DNA of 63,319 bases from Verrucomicrobiota bacterium JB024 (lineage in GTDB: Bacteria > Verrucomicrobiota > Verrucomicrobiia > Opitutales > Cerasicoccaceae), in the NCBI GenBank assembly GCA_030673825.1, contig JAUTCS010000078.1:1-63319 (forward strand). The letters are read 5' to 3'. Shown here piece by piece: positions 35,212 to 44,426 of this stretch. The notes below the pieces were generated by a model. The model was not told the origin of the DNA. It did no database searches and saw only the letters and a list, made by a program, of their open reading frames with translations. Position numbers and translations under genes: made by a program. Each line of letters starts with the position of its first letter. Position 1 is the stretch's first letter.

Positions 35212-36117
35212 TCAGGCGGCGACCTTCGGGCGCTGCTTGGCACGGACCATTTGCAGGCAGCCGAAGACGATGAGCGCGGCTCCGGCGGCCTCGGTCAGGG
35301 TGAAGCGTTCCCCGAGAAAAACAACCGCCCCGAGCGCCGTCACCACCGGCAGCGAAAGTTGCATACTCGAACCCTGCGCCACAGGCAGGTAGAGGTACGC
35401 CCGTGTCATCGAGAGCTGCCCGAAGCTGACCAGCACGCCGCCGAGGACGAGCGCACCAAACGCGCTGGCCGTGGGCATCACCGGATGGGCAACGGTCGGC
35501 CCGAGCGCCACCAGCAACGCGTAAGTGCACTGGGCGGAGAAGATCGTGGCCGTGTGCTCCTGCCGCGAGAGGCGGCGGATAACCACGATCACACACCCGG
35601 CGATAAAGCCGCTGAGAATACCCAGCGCGTAATAGCCGTTGATGCCGCCGCCGTGTTCCCACAGGCCGGTGACGAGCGTCAGCCCGAAAAAAGCCAGCCC
35701 CATCCACAGCAGTTGCACGGCGCGGAGCTTTTCCTTCAAAAAGATCGCCGCGAGGATGCTGGCGAAGATCGGGTACGTGCAGTTGAGCACGACGGCACGG
35801 CCCGCCCCCAGTTCCAGCATGGTGATGTAGAGGAGCGTGAGATTGCCGCCCCCGAGCACGCCGCGCACGACCAGGAGCGGATTCGTCACCAGGTGCGTGG
35901 GCTGGAAGTGCCCGCGCGGCCAAAAAAAGATTCCCACGATAAGCAGGCCGAGCAGCCCGCGGGCCACGGTCAGCGTCCAGCCGGAGATACCCGGCATGCG
36001 CCCGGCGGCGGTAAAGATCAGGCTGCTGCCCGCGAACAGCAGGATCGAAAGCGCCATCAGGATCAGGCCCCGGCGGTAACCGTCGAGCGGAGGAATGGGA
36101 ATTTCGGGTCGGTTCAT
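35212..36117 (-). CDS. EamA/DMT-family transporter
   Basis: This 301-residue protein has ten hydrophobic segments in two EamA repeats. The repeats show ILMALSILLFAGSSLIFTAA, VRGVLGGGNLTLLYITMLEL and AVVLNCTYPIFASILAAIFL in the first half, and LPVVTALGAVVFLGERFTL, the family ending motif, in the second. DMT proteins of this group export metabolites such as amino acids or nucleosides; the substrate cannot be told. The gene stands alone on the minus strand, with the repeat element just past its stop. Confidence 0.88.
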   Translation of the reverse strand: MNRPEIPIPPLDGYRRGLILMALSILLFAGSSLIFTAAGRMPGISGWTLTVARGLLGLLIVGIFFWPRGHFQPTHLVTNPLLVVRGVLGGGNLTLLYITMLELGAGRAVVLNCTYPIFASILAAIFLKEKLRAVQLLWMGLAFFGLTLVTGLWEHGGGINGYYALGILSGFIAGCVIVVIRRLSRQEHTATIFSAQCTYALLVALGPTVAHPVMPTASAFGALVLGGVLVSFGQLSMTRAYLYLPVAQGSSMQLSLPVVTALGAVVFLGERFTLTEAAGAALIVFGCLQMVRAKQRPKVAA

Positions 36118-36302
36118 GGATGTTTCGCGTTGAGGCGAAAGCGACCCGGCGTCATGAAGTTTTCACGTAATTTCATCTGCGAAGACCCTGACCCTCAGGC
36201 CGCCTCCGGCAGATGTGCGCACATCACCGGAGAGCTCCATCCGCCCAAAGGCGAATCCAGCTTACTTTAGTGATCTTGGTGCGCGGGAAAATAATCATGA
36301 CA

Positions 36303-37055
36303 TCAAAGATGAGCGGCGCGGGGCCGCGACATCGGCTGATAGATGCGCTCGGGCAAGGTGCCTGAGAGCGGAAGACATTCGATCAATAAAATCAGCGGAG
36401 ACAACACATAAAAACAGACAACAAGCAGAGCCGAAATCAACAGCCATGGCAGCAGTTCCATCAGGCGCGAACGGACCCGGCGTGACGCCAGTTGCGATCG
36501 CCACGGCTGCTTACGGAAACCGGTTGCCCGCACGGCACAGCGTATATCCTCAAAATCAGCGAAGGGTAAATAGCGCTCGCAGAGCCCATCACTGCACCTG
36601 CGTTCCTCAGGCGTAAAAAGATGGTGACTCAATCGACGGCGCAGGATCCACAGCGGCAGCGCAACGAGAGCACCCGCCAGACAAATCAGCTTCCAGAGCT
36701 CGGGATGAGTGTAGAGCGCCGCCAACTGGACAACCAACGCGATCAACGCCACCCCCTGCACCGCGTGGAAAGAGCGCCGGGTCGCCTGCCGGTAACGGGC
36801 ATCAAACTCGTTGTCCGTGCGTAAAAACAACTCCATACGCTGGAAGAGGTTCCACTGTGCCCGGTCGAGCATAGCCCGGTGGTCCTTGCAATCGTCATAG
36901 TAAAGCCACAATTGCCGGGCAAACTTCTGCACGGTAGCATCCTCCGAGACTTCGACTTGCTGCACACACTCATCAAGCTTGAATGCCGTGATCTCGTCAT
37001 TCAGGTACGCCCAAATGGCGTCGGCCAGAGCATCACGGCTGTTGCGGTCGATCAT
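36303..37055 (-). CDS. Hypothetical membrane protein
   Basis: I do not recognise this protein of about 250 residues. The start at 37055 (MIDRNSRDALADAIWAYLND) is chosen because the upstream extension looks non-coding. Residues 1-85 are soluble and helical, rich in Asp, Gln and Trp. Two hydrophobic helices follow (about 100-135, VALIALVVQLAALYT and LICLAGALVALPLWIL), then a soluble part with two cysteines and a last helix near 205-230 (LLPWLLISALLVVCFYVLS). The organisation suggests a cytoplasmic sensor-like domain with membrane segments, but no family signature is visible. Confidence 0.55.
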   Translation of the reverse strand: MIDRNSRDALADAIWAYLNDEITAFKLDECVQQVEVSEDATVQKFARQLWLYYDDCKDHRAMLDRAQWNLFQRMELFLRTDNEFDARYRQATRRSFHAVQGVALIALVVQLAALYTHPELWKLICLAGALVALPLWILRRRLSHHLFTPEERRCSDGLCERYLPFADFEDIRCAVRATGFRKQPWRSQLASRRVRSRLMELLPWLLISALLVVCFYVLSPLILLIECLPLSGTLPERIYQPMSRPRAAHL

Positions 37056-37117
37056 GGCAGATGGACACCATGCTACGTCCCCGCGATACCCTGTCAAACC
37101 GCATCCGGCGATATGAA

Positions 37118-37846
37118 TCAGGCACTTCCCGTCGTATCGTTGCCAGCCACACCGTGGGCCTTGGGCTTGCGCAGGGCGGGCAGGGCCAGGCCGGCGAGCA
37201 CCACGCAAAAGAGGATGAGCGCGTAGGCGGCGGCCAGCCTGAGGTTAAGCAGGGCCTGAGTCTGGTACAGGTCAAGGGCCTCGTCGTACTCGCGCTGGAC
37301 GGCCTCGGTTTCGAGCCACCGGGTCTCGTCTTCGGGCGCAGGCATGAAGAGCCGGTAGCCGCCGTCGGCCTGCTTGACCGGCACGGGCACCCCCGTCAGA
37401 CGGTAGTAGCAACCGGCCAGCAGTGCGGCCCGCTCCGGCGGCGGGTCCTCGGCGTAGAGCTTGATGGTGACGGCGGCGATCATCGCCTCTTGCTCGATGG
37501 CGGCCTTGGACTCGTAAGCCGAGTGCGCGAAGGCGTAGCCACGCAGTGCCCAAGTCATCAACGGCAGCAGCGCCACCGCGACCATCGCCAGCCGCCAGTA
37601 GCCCTTGCGCACCTTTTCCGGGCGGAAGGTCAACACCTGCCCGGTGCCCAGGCCGATGACCAGCCCGGTCCCCATCAGCCCCGCCATCAGGATGATGCAG
37701 GGCCAGAAAATCCACGGCTGTGGCAGCACGTGCGGCCAGGTCAGGGTCCCGAGCGTCAGGACGACCCAGCAGGCTCCACCCACGCCCCAGCAGGCCAACA
37801 GTGTCAGCTTTTTCTTCAAGGCAGGAATTGAACGCCTCAGGACCAC
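37118..37846 (-). CDS. Hypothetical membrane protein
   Basis: I do not recognise this 242-residue protein. It has hydrophobic segments near residues 13-33, 42-65, 83-100 and 205-228, and a soluble loop of about 100 residues (YESKAAIEQEAMIAAVTIKL ... FMPAPEDETRWLETEA) between the third and fourth. The end is a short basic tail. It lies 6 bases downstream of the MidA-family gene on the same strand, so it is probably cotranscribed with it. Confidence 0.6.
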   Translation of the reverse strand: MVLRRSIPALKKKLTLLACWGVGGACWVVLTLGTLTWPHVLPQPWIFWPCIILMAGLMGTGLVIGLGTGQVLTFRPEKVRKGYWRLAMVAVALLPLMTWALRGYAFAHSAYESKAAIEQEAMIAAVTIKLYAEDPPPERAALLAGCYYRLTGVPVPVKQADGGYRLFMPAPEDETRWLETEAVQREYDEALDLYQTQALLNLRLAAAYALILFCVVLAGLALPALRKPKAHGVAGNDTTGSA

Positions 37847-37852
37847 GCCCCG

Positions 37853-38872
37853 TCAACGGCAATCCTTGTGCTGTTCCAGCACACAAAAGGCCCCGCCCGC
37901 CCCGAAGGGGTTCGCAACGAAGGCCGCCGCCGGGCTGGCCTGCGTCCGCGCCGCCAGGTCGGGCACCCATTTTTCCAGAAACTCGGCCTGTGTACCCAGG
38001 CCGTCGGTGCGCAGCCCGAGCTGTTCGCCCCAACGTTTCAGGTCGATGAAGTTCACGTCGCAGGTCACGTCCTGCTCGCCCATGTGGGCGTAGATATCGA
38101 GCCCCTCCAGCCGCTCGTGGCGGCGGTAGGCGCGGCACTCGGTCGCCGGGTAGCTGCGCCCATAGTCGATGGTCAGAACGGCCCCGGTTTTGAGATGGGA
38201 AAGACTGCGCCGCAGCCAGCCGTGGTAGGCGGGGTGGACGTAGATGCGCAGGTCCTCGCGCACGCGGGTGGGCGCATCGGCATCGATCCCACGCAGGAGG
38301 GGCTTGGTCCATTCGACCGGCCCGCGCTCGTCCATGGCGACGAAGACCTCACGCCAGTCGTTGTCCCGCCAGGCCAGCTGCACCGCCGGAAAGGCGTCCA
38401 CGAACTCGTTCGAGTACACAAGGGCCGCCCCGGCGCAGGCTTCCAGTGCCTGCACCAGCGTGTCGTACACCTCGACACTGCCGTGGAAGGACCGTTTCAA
38501 CCCGGCCCGGAACACCGGAGAGGTCTCGACCGCCCCGAAGCGGAACAGCTCGCGCTCGCCGACTTGCTCCAGCGTTTGCTGGACCTGCCGCAGGAGGGCA
38601 CCGTTGCCGGGGCCAAGCTCGATCACCGCGCAGGGCATCTCGCCGAAGTGCGCACGCCGCTGCTCACGCAGCCAGGCGGCCACGGCGTCGCCGAGGAGGG
38701 CGTTGAGCGTGACCGTGGTGGAAAAATCCCCCTCCCGGCCCACGTCGGTGATGTGGTGGGCGTAGTAGCCGCTGGCCGGGTGGTACAGGGCTTCGCGCAT
38801 GAAACGCTCAAACGTCACCGCGCCGCCGCACCGCCGGATAAAGTCCGCAAAATTGGTCCACTTCCCTGTCAC
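37853..38872 (-). CDS. MidA/NDUFAF7-family SAM-dependent methyltransferase
   Basis: This protein of about 340 residues matches the MidA family: GGAVTFERFMREALYHPASG (the conserved start, giving YY), VGREGDFSTTVTLNALLGDA, the SAM motif VIELGPGNGALLRQV near residue 85, and VYSNEFVDAFPAVQLAW near 150. Mitochondrial NDUFAF7 methylates an arginine of a complex I subunit; the bacterial role is assumed to be protein arginine methylation. I prefer a GTG start at 38872 because the ATG-initiated extension (to 38968) reads like non-coding DNA. That choice is uncertain. Confidence 0.8.
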   Translation of the reverse strand: MTGKWTNFADFIRRCGGAVTFERFMREALYHPASGYYAHHITDVGREGDFSTTVTLNALLGDAVAAWLREQRRAHFGEMPCAVIELGPGNGALLRQVQQTLEQVGERELFRFGAVETSPVFRAGLKRSFHGSVEVYDTLVQALEACAGAALVYSNEFVDAFPAVQLAWRDNDWREVFVAMDERGPVEWTKPLLRGIDADAPTRVREDLRIYVHPAYHGWLRRSLSHLKTGAVLTIDYGRSYPATECRAYRRHERLEGLDIYAHMGEQDVTCDVNFIDLKRWGEQLGLRTDGLGTQAEFLEKWVPDLAARTQASPAAAFVANPFGAGGAFCVLEQHKDCR

Positions 38873-38995
38873 GCCGCGCCGATGTAGAGGATGCACCCCC
38901 TCGAAGCAAGCACCGTACCGGGCAGGAGTGTAAAAATTTCGTAAACACCCGATGTCTGCCCGCGTCAAGGCCCTGTCGCCGCCAGAGCCGATCCC

Positions 38996-40090
38996 TCAGG
39001 CCGGGGTCACGGGCGTGGCCTTCAGCCGCCGCTCCAGAAAGTCCAGCCCTTCGTCCCCGGTGTCGAAGTCGTGCCCGGCTTCGTGCACCCGGAACGCGAA
39101 ATCCCCGCCGCGCCCGAGCTTTTCCCACCAGGCGGCGGCGCGGGGGGCGAGCTCCTCGGCCTTGTCGACGGGGAAGAGTTCGTCGTTGCGACCGACTTCG
39201 AGGTAGAGAGGCCGGGGGCAGACCAGCCCGGCCACTTGCTCGTCTTGAAAGCGGGTGCCCGAGCCCTGCCACGACCAGTCGAAAAAGTCCTTCGACACCG
39301 CGTAGCGCTGGTTGAAAAAGCAGGAGGAGACAGCGGCGCGAATGCGCGTGTCCAGCGCCGTCATAAACAGCGTGTAAAAGCCCCCGTAGGACAGGCCGCA
39401 CATGCCCAGCGGCGCGGGAGAGCCGTCCGGCAGCGGTTTGGAGCGGATGTCCGGACGCGCCAGCACACCATCGAGCAAGCGCTGGAGCCCGAACAGCTCG
39501 AACGCCGCCAACGAGCCATTTAACTCCTTGAAGCGTCGGTCAAGCAACGGGCGGTTCTTTTCCGGGCCTGCCTCGGGCGTCCACAGGCACAGTTGCGGGG
39601 CGAGCACGGCGAAACCGCGCTGGCGCAGGCGGCGCGTCATGTAGTGATAGTTGGCCGACTCGCGGTAAAAGCCATCCGTAATCTCGGGCGTGCCCTGCCC
39701 GCCATGCTGCGAGACGACCAGCGTATGCGGGCCCTCGGTCTTGGGCAGGAAAAGCATCGCGTAGAGCGGCACGCCGGGCAGGACCTCCCACTGCTGCCGG
39801 GTGATGTGGCTGGTCTCGTCCTCGGCCACCAGGGTTTCACTCAAAAGCTTCGGCGGCTGGGCCCGCAGGGAGGCGTCGGTCAGCGGCCAGCCGAGCATTT
39901 TTACAAACTCCGCCCGCAACGGCCCCAGGCTCGCCTCATAGGCCCCGGCGGACGAGCAATCCGGCGCGAAAAACGCCTCCCGCTGCGCGTGGCTGGACGC
40001 CTGTTTGTCGGCGAGCACGCGCTCGATGCCCTCCAGATACGCCGTCCGGTATTCCCGGCCCGTTCCCTCCGGTTCCTGATAAAAAGCCAT
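38996..40090 (-). CDS. Alpha/beta hydrolase, acetyl xylan esterase-like
   Basis: This 364-residue protein has a helical N-terminal cap and an alpha/beta-hydrolase fold. The nucleophile elbow is GLSYGG near residue 245; the candidate acid is in LEVGRNDELFPVDKA near 310 and the histidine in HEAGHDFDTGDEG near 345. Related proteins are annotated as acetyl xylan esterase or dienelactone hydrolase-like enzymes with broad ester substrates. There is no signal peptide. Only 3 bases separate the miaB stop from its start, so both genes probably share a transcript although the functions are unrelated. Confidence 0.72.
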   Translation of the reverse strand: MAFYQEPEGTGREYRTAYLEGIERVLADKQASSHAQREAFFAPDCSSAGAYEASLGPLRAEFVKMLGWPLTDASLRAQPPKLLSETLVAEDETSHITRQQWEVLPGVPLYAMLFLPKTEGPHTLVVSQHGGQGTPEITDGFYRESANYHYMTRRLRQRGFAVLAPQLCLWTPEAGPEKNRPLLDRRFKELNGSLAAFELFGLQRLLDGVLARPDIRSKPLPDGSPAPLGMCGLSYGGFYTLFMTALDTRIRAAVSSCFFNQRYAVSKDFFDWSWQGSGTRFQDEQVAGLVCPRPLYLEVGRNDELFPVDKAEELAPRAAAWWEKLGRGGDFAFRVHEAGHDFDTGDEGLDFLERRLKATPVTPA

Positions 40091-40093
40091 CCC

Positions 40094-41485
40094 TCAGAGC
40101 GTGGACGCCGTCAGCGGCTTGTCAAGGTCCACGCCGCTCAGAACGAGCTCTCCGTCGAGGGTGGTGACGGTGGCCTCGCGGATGCGCACGGGCACGAGCT
40201 GCCCAACGAGCCGCTCCGTCCCGGTAAAGACCACCTTGCGGTAGCCCCGGGTGCGCCCGGTGAAGCGGTTCTCGCCCCGGCGGGCCGGGCCCTCCACCAG
40301 CACCTCCACGGTCTGGCCGACGAGGGACTCGTTCCGCGCCAGCGAGCGGGCCTGGAGCTTGTCCAGCAGGAGTTGGTTACGGGCCTCCTTGACCTCCTGC
40401 GGGATCGGGTCGCCGAGGGCCTCGGCGGTCGTGTCGGGGCGCGGGCTGTATTTAAAGATAAAGGCCATGTCGAAGCCGATCTGCTCGAAGGCTTCGCAGG
40501 TCTTTTGGAAATCCTCCTCGGTCTCGCCGGGGTAGCCCACGATGACGTCGGTGGAGACCCACAAGTCCGGGCAGCGCGCGCGCAGCGCCTCCAGGATGCG
40601 GCGGAACTTCTCCACGCTGTAGGGGCGGCGCATGGCCTTGAGGATCGTGTCCGAGCCGCTCTGGAGCGGGAAGTGGATGTACTCGCAGAGCTTCTCCAGC
40701 CGCCCGTAGCAGTCGATCAGGTCTTGCTTGAACCCGGAGGGATGCGGGCTGGTGAAGCGGATGCGCTCGATACCGGGAACGGCGTTGACCCGCTCCAGCA
40801 ATTGCACGAAGGGGCTCTTGCCCTCGACAAAGGGGAACTCGCGCACACCGTACTGGTTGACGATCTGGCCCAGCAGGGTGACTTCCTTCGTCCCGGCGGC
40901 GGCCAGCTCCTCGACCTCGGCCACGATGTCGTCGATGGGCCGCCCGCGCTCGGGGCCGCGGGTCTTCGGGACGATGCAGTAGCTGCACTTCATGTTGCAG
41001 CCCTGCATGATGCTGACAAAGGCCGACACCTGTCGCTCGCCGGGAGCGTGGTCGCGGATGGTGTTCTGCGAGCCCGCCTCGGCCTCCAGGTCCACGAGGG
41101 TAGAGGGCCGGGGCCCCTGCCCTTGCAGGCTGGCGATGAGGTTGTCCAAGTGATCGGGCACGGCGTGGAACTTCTGCGTGCCCACCAGCAGGTCGAGATC
41201 GGGCAGGCGGTCGAGCAAGTCCGCGCCACGGTTCTGGGCCATGCAGCCCATCACGCCGACGAGGAAGTTCGGCTCACGCTTTTTGCGGCGGCCCAGATGC
41301 CCGGCCTTGCCGATGGCCTTCTGCTCGGCCTGGTCGCGCACGGAGCAGGTATTGAGCAACACCACGTCGGCCTCCGCCTCCTCATCCACGATGCTGTAGC
41401 CGCGGGCACGCAGCATGGCCGCCACCGCCTCCGAGTCACGCTCGTTCATCTGGCAGCCGTAGGTCTTGATGTGGACGCGGTTCAT
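40094..41485 (-). CDS. miaB: tRNA-2-methylthio-N6-dimethylallyladenosine synthase
   Basis: This 463-residue protein has the full MiaB layout. The N-terminal UPF0004 domain holds cluster cysteines C11, C47 and C81; the radical SAM domain holds C163, C167 and C170 (GCNMKCSYC), and a C-terminal TRAM domain begins near residue 375 (GQTVEVLVEGPARRGENRFT). It adds the methylthio group to i6A37 in tRNAs. The TRAM region GENRFTGRTRGYRKV is typical for MiaB rather than RimO or MtaB. Confidence 0.93.
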   Translation of the reverse strand: MNRVHIKTYGCQMNERDSEAVAAMLRARGYSIVDEEAEADVVLLNTCSVRDQAEQKAIGKAGHLGRRKKREPNFLVGVMGCMAQNRGADLLDRLPDLDLLVGTQKFHAVPDHLDNLIASLQGQGPRPSTLVDLEAEAGSQNTIRDHAPGERQVSAFVSIMQGCNMKCSYCIVPKTRGPERGRPIDDIVAEVEELAAAGTKEVTLLGQIVNQYGVREFPFVEGKSPFVQLLERVNAVPGIERIRFTSPHPSGFKQDLIDCYGRLEKLCEYIHFPLQSGSDTILKAMRRPYSVEKFRRILEALRARCPDLWVSTDVIVGYPGETEEDFQKTCEAFEQIGFDMAFIFKYSPRPDTTAEALGDPIPQEVKEARNQLLLDKLQARSLARNESLVGQTVEVLVEGPARRGENRFTGRTRGYRKVVFTGTERLVGQLVPVRIREATVTTLDGELVLSGVDLDKPLTASTL

Positions 41486-41629
41486 GGGAAAGGCGGTAGG
41501 TGATAAGCTTAAACGCCCATGAGTTCAAGTGTTGATCGCAAGGGACCGCGTCAAACACCGCCCAAATAGCGTGCACGAATTTTTCCCAAATTCTTGAACT
41601 TCCGGGGTATTGAACTTACCAATCCCTCT

Positions 41630-42562
41630 ATGCGACTTCTTTCCCTCGCCGTCTTCGCCATCATGGCCTTCGCGCTCAGCGCGGCGGCCCAGGGCACCTC
41701 GCAGGTCAAGGTCTTCAAGCTGGAAAACCGCGATGCCCAGGAGCTGCTCTCCATGACCGAGCAGATGGTCACCCCCGGCGGCAGTGCCAGCGTGGACGCG
41801 CGGACGAACTCCATCGTCGCCACCGGCACCCCCGCCCAGCTAGACCAGCTCGGTACGCTCCTGGCCGAGCTAGATCAGGCGCTCAAGCAGGTCACCCTCA
41901 CCGTCTATGTGGCCGAGATCAGCACCGCCCTGGAGGAACGCTTCGGGCTGAGCTTTTCCGGCACGACCGTGCTGGACAGCGCGCGCTTCGACACCGCCCT
42001 GGAATTGATAGACACCCAGCAGGAGGGCCGGATCGAGCAGTTCATGACCGTCACGACCATGAGCGGCGACGCCGCCTACCTTCAGGTATCCACCGACCAG
42101 TTCGTCACCCTTGGCCAACAGGAAAACCCCTGGGGCGGCACCGACACGATCGTCGCCCGCGTGCCCGTGGGTGAGTTCCTGGAGGTCAAACCCCGCGTCA
42201 AGCCGGACGGGAACATCGACGTGGCGTTGACACCGGTCGTCAGCCGCAGCGGCAAGCAGGATGACATCATCGTGCGCACCGCCACCACGCGCCTGAGCGT
42301 GCCCGATGGCGGCACCGTTGCCATCGGCGGGGCCAGCACCGTGTCCGAGTCCGGCAGCCAGCAGGGCGTGCCGCTCATCCCGCTGGAAGCTTCCCGGCAG
42401 GCTGGTGGCCAGCGCCTCATGATGTTCCTCACGGCCACCACCGAAAACGGCACGAACATGTTCCCGGCCATGCCCGACCATCCTTCATTTGAAGACCCCG
42501 AGGTCATCGGCCCCAAGCGCAAGGTGAGAAACCGCGATAACCGCGGCCCCCTCGCGCACTGA
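41630..42562 (+). CDS. Short secretin-domain (type II/III secretion) protein
   Basis: From the ATG at 41630 the protein has about 310 residues with a signal peptide (MRLLSLAVFAIMAFALSAAA). It contains a secretin N-type subdomain (VKVFKLENRDAQELLSMTEQ, then VDARTNSIVATGTPAQLDQL) and a reduced secretin core with LTVYVAEISTALEERFGLSF, LEVKPRVKPDGNIDVALTPV and TTRLSVPDGGTVAIGG. Full secretins (GspD, PilQ) are 500-700 residues; this one has a single N domain and lacks an obvious long C-terminal S-domain. It stands alone, without pilus or secretion genes. It may form a small outer-membrane ring or be a domain re-used for another purpose. Confidence 0.7.
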   Translation: MRLLSLAVFAIMAFALSAAAQGTSQVKVFKLENRDAQELLSMTEQMVTPGGSASVDARTNSIVATGTPAQLDQLGTLLAELDQALKQVTLTVYVAEISTALEERFGLSFSGTTVLDSARFDTALELIDTQQEGRIEQFMTVTTMSGDAAYLQVSTDQFVTLGQQENPWGGTDTIVARVPVGEFLEVKPRVKPDGNIDVALTPVVSRSGKQDDIIVRTATTRLSVPDGGTVAIGGASTVSESGSQQGVPLIPLEASRQAGGQRLMMFLTATTENGTNMFPAMPDHPSFEDPEVIGPKRKVRNRDNRGPLAH

Positions 42563-42609
42563 CGCCACCCCGGACGCCCGGCAGACCGCCGCTCCCCCGA
42601 TTTTCAACC

Positions 42610-43017
42610 ATGGACCTGCGCGTCTTCGTTTACGGCACCCTCAAGCCCGGCGGGTACTACTGGCCCCGCTACGCCGAGGGAAAAGTCGCCTTCCACCAGC
42701 CCGCCCGCGTGCGCGGCCTGCTCTACCACCTGCGTCCCGGTTACCCCGGGCTCGTCGAGGGTGAAGGCTGGGCCCAGGGCATCCTGCTCACCCTCAAAGA
42801 CGAGGAAGCCCTGCGCGGCATGGACGAGCTGGAGGGCTACGCCCCCGGTCGCCCCGCATCCGAGAACGAATACCAGCGCCGCCGCGTCGAGTGCTGGGAC
42901 GAGACGGGCCGCTCCCTCGGCGAAGTCTGGGTGTACCTCATGCTCCCGGACAAAATCCGCGAACTGGACGGCGTGCCCGTCGCGGGCGACACGTGGAACG
43001 ATCCCCGCCCTCGCTAA
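42610..43017 (+). CDS. Gamma-glutamylcyclotransferase-like protein
   Basis: This 135-residue protein has the GGCT/AIG2-like fold signature VFVYGTLKPGGYYW at the N-terminus, then RVRGLLYHLRPGYPGLVEG and a probable catalytic glutamate in GMDELEGYAPG near residue 77. Members cyclise gamma-glutamyl amines or remain uncharacterised. It follows the secretin-like gene by 47 bases and converges on the NUDIX gene with 22 bases between the stops. Confidence 0.85.
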   Translation: MDLRVFVYGTLKPGGYYWPRYAEGKVAFHQPARVRGLLYHLRPGYPGLVEGEGWAQGILLTLKDEEALRGMDELEGYAPGRPASENEYQRRRVECWDETGRSLGEVWVYLMLPDKIRELDGVPVAGDTWNDPRPR

Positions 43018-43039
43018 AACGCCCTTTCAGCGAAACGGC

Positions 43040-43606
43040 CTACCCGATTTTCTTTCCCGCGAGGTAGCTCTCCAGGAAGAAAACGGAATTGATCGCGAGC
43101 GCGTGGGTGATGCCGCCGTTACGGGCCATGGCGCCGACCTCCTCCACCGAGAAAAGGCGGACCTCCAGCTCCTCGTGGTGGTCGAGATTCTGCCCGGAGA
43201 CGGGCGTACAGCCCTCCGCGAGGACGAAAAAGGTGTGGTTTTGCTGGAGGGCGGGGTTCGGGTAGCACTGGGCCAGCAGACGTGAACGGGCACAGCGGTA
43301 GCCCGTCTCCTCGGCCAGTTCGCGCAAACCGGCGGCCACGGGCTCCTCGCCGTCGTCGATGATGCCGCCGGGTACTTCCCAGGACAGTTTCTGCGTCCCA
43401 AAGCGGTACTGGCGCACCAGGATAACCTGTCCGTCTTCCGTCAGCGGAATCACCTGCACCCAGTCATTGCAGTGCATGATGTAAAAATCCCCGCTACGGC
43501 CGTCTCCCGGGTGGGAGAAGTGCTGCTTGTAAATGTCGTACACCATGCACCGGGCATGCAGGTCCTCCTGCCCGGGCACCCACAGACTGGGGACCCGGTC
43601 ACTCAT
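43040..43606 (-). CDS. NUDIX hydrolase, ADP-ribose pyrophosphatase-like
   Basis: From the ATG at 43606 the protein has 188 residues. The NUDIX box is complete: GGIIDDGEEPVAAGLRELAE followed by ETGY (about residues 75-98), with the RELAEE glutamates that bind Mg. VILVRQYRFGTQKLSWEVPG before it is typical of ADP-ribose pyrophosphatases. The first bases overlap the end of the LysM gene (stop at 43599), so the two are translationally coupled. The longer open frame above 43606 is the out-of-frame shadow of that gene. Confidence 0.85.
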   Translation of the reverse strand: MSDRVPSLWVPGQEDLHARCMVYDIYKQHFSHPGDGRSGDFYIMHCNDWVQVIPLTEDGQVILVRQYRFGTQKLSWEVPGGIIDDGEEPVAAGLRELAEETGYRCARSRLLAQCYPNPALQQNHTFFVLAEGCTPVSGQNLDHHEELEVRLFSVEEVGAMARNGGITHALAINSVFFLESYLAGKKIG

Positions 43607-44255
43607 CGGCGGGCAGGGGGACCTGGATCTTTTGGCCGATGCGCAGGCGGCGCGGGTCCGCTTCGGGGTTGGATTCGAGCACCTTCTGCAAGGGCACCCC
43701 GTACTTCTGGGCGATGCTGTTAAAAGTCTCCCCGGAGGCGATGACGTGCGTGCGGTAGCCCGGATTGGCATCCTCGGGCTGGGCGGCACCTGCGGTGGGG
43801 GTATCGGTCGAGCCGGCGGAAGTGGTCGCTGCGGGGCGCGAGGCCGGGCGGGCCTGCCCGCTGTTGAGGGCCTCAACCACCTTGCGCAGGGCATCAGCGT
43901 TATCGGAAATCTGGCGGCGCGTGCTGAGAATCTCCTGCCCGACCTGGTTGAGCGCGTTCTGGGTCTGCCCGGCGATGGAGCGCACCTGCTTATCCAGCGC
44001 TTCGTAGTCGTGGCGGAGCTTCTCGTTCTGGGCGCTCAGCTCGGTGATGCGCTTTTCCAGCTGGGCCACCTGGCTGCCGCTCTCACTCAGCCGGGCGTTG
44101 AACTTCTCCTCCTGGTCGCCGGTGAGGCTGAAATAGAGCGCGACCCCGCCAAGGGCCACCCCGATCAGAGCCAGGGCAATCGGAACGAAGACGGGCATAC
44201 CGCCGCCGCGATTGTCGTCCGGAGCGCCCAGTAAGGAGTCGGATACGTCGTCCAT
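43599..44255 (-). CDS. LysM-domain membrane protein with coiled coil
   Basis: From the ATG at 44255 (MDDVSDSLLG) the protein has about 218 residues. A transmembrane helix lies near residues 20-40 (VFVPIALALIGVALGGVALY). A coiled coil follows (about 50-120, LSESGSQVAQLEKRITELSA and NEKLRHDYEALDKQVRSIAG), then a Pro/Ala/Thr-rich spacer and a C-terminal LysM domain with YRTHVIASGETFNSIAQKYG and LRIGQKIQVP. LysM binds peptidoglycan, so the protein probably tethers the inner membrane to the wall. The NUDIX gene overlaps its 3' end. Confidence 0.85.
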   Translation of the reverse strand: MDDVSDSLLGAPDDNRGGGMPVFVPIALALIGVALGGVALYFSLTGDQEEKFNARLSESGSQVAQLEKRITELSAQNEKLRHDYEALDKQVRSIAGQTQNALNQVGQEILSTRRQISDNADALRKVVEALNSGQARPASRPAATTSAGSTDTPTAGAAQPEDANPGYRTHVIASGETFNSIAQKYGVPLQKVLESNPEADPRRLRIGQKIQVPLPADE

Positions 44256-44426
44256 AGCAGCGCAGCCTAGAGGCTTAGCTCTCCGGGGCAAGCCGCATTC
44301 TCGCCTCCCCGGGGCTTTGTTTCGGCCCCCGAGCCGGTCCCCCGAAAGATGTCCCCGACTCGCCGCCAGGGGAACCCCCGCCGCCGAAAGAGCTCCCGAC
44401 CCCGCTCCTTCCGCCCCAAGTAAACA

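Noticed and set aside
39593-41503. A 636-codon open frame on the plus strand
   Set aside because: Antisense to the hydrolase and miaB genes, which have complete motifs; composition is typical of a shadow frame.
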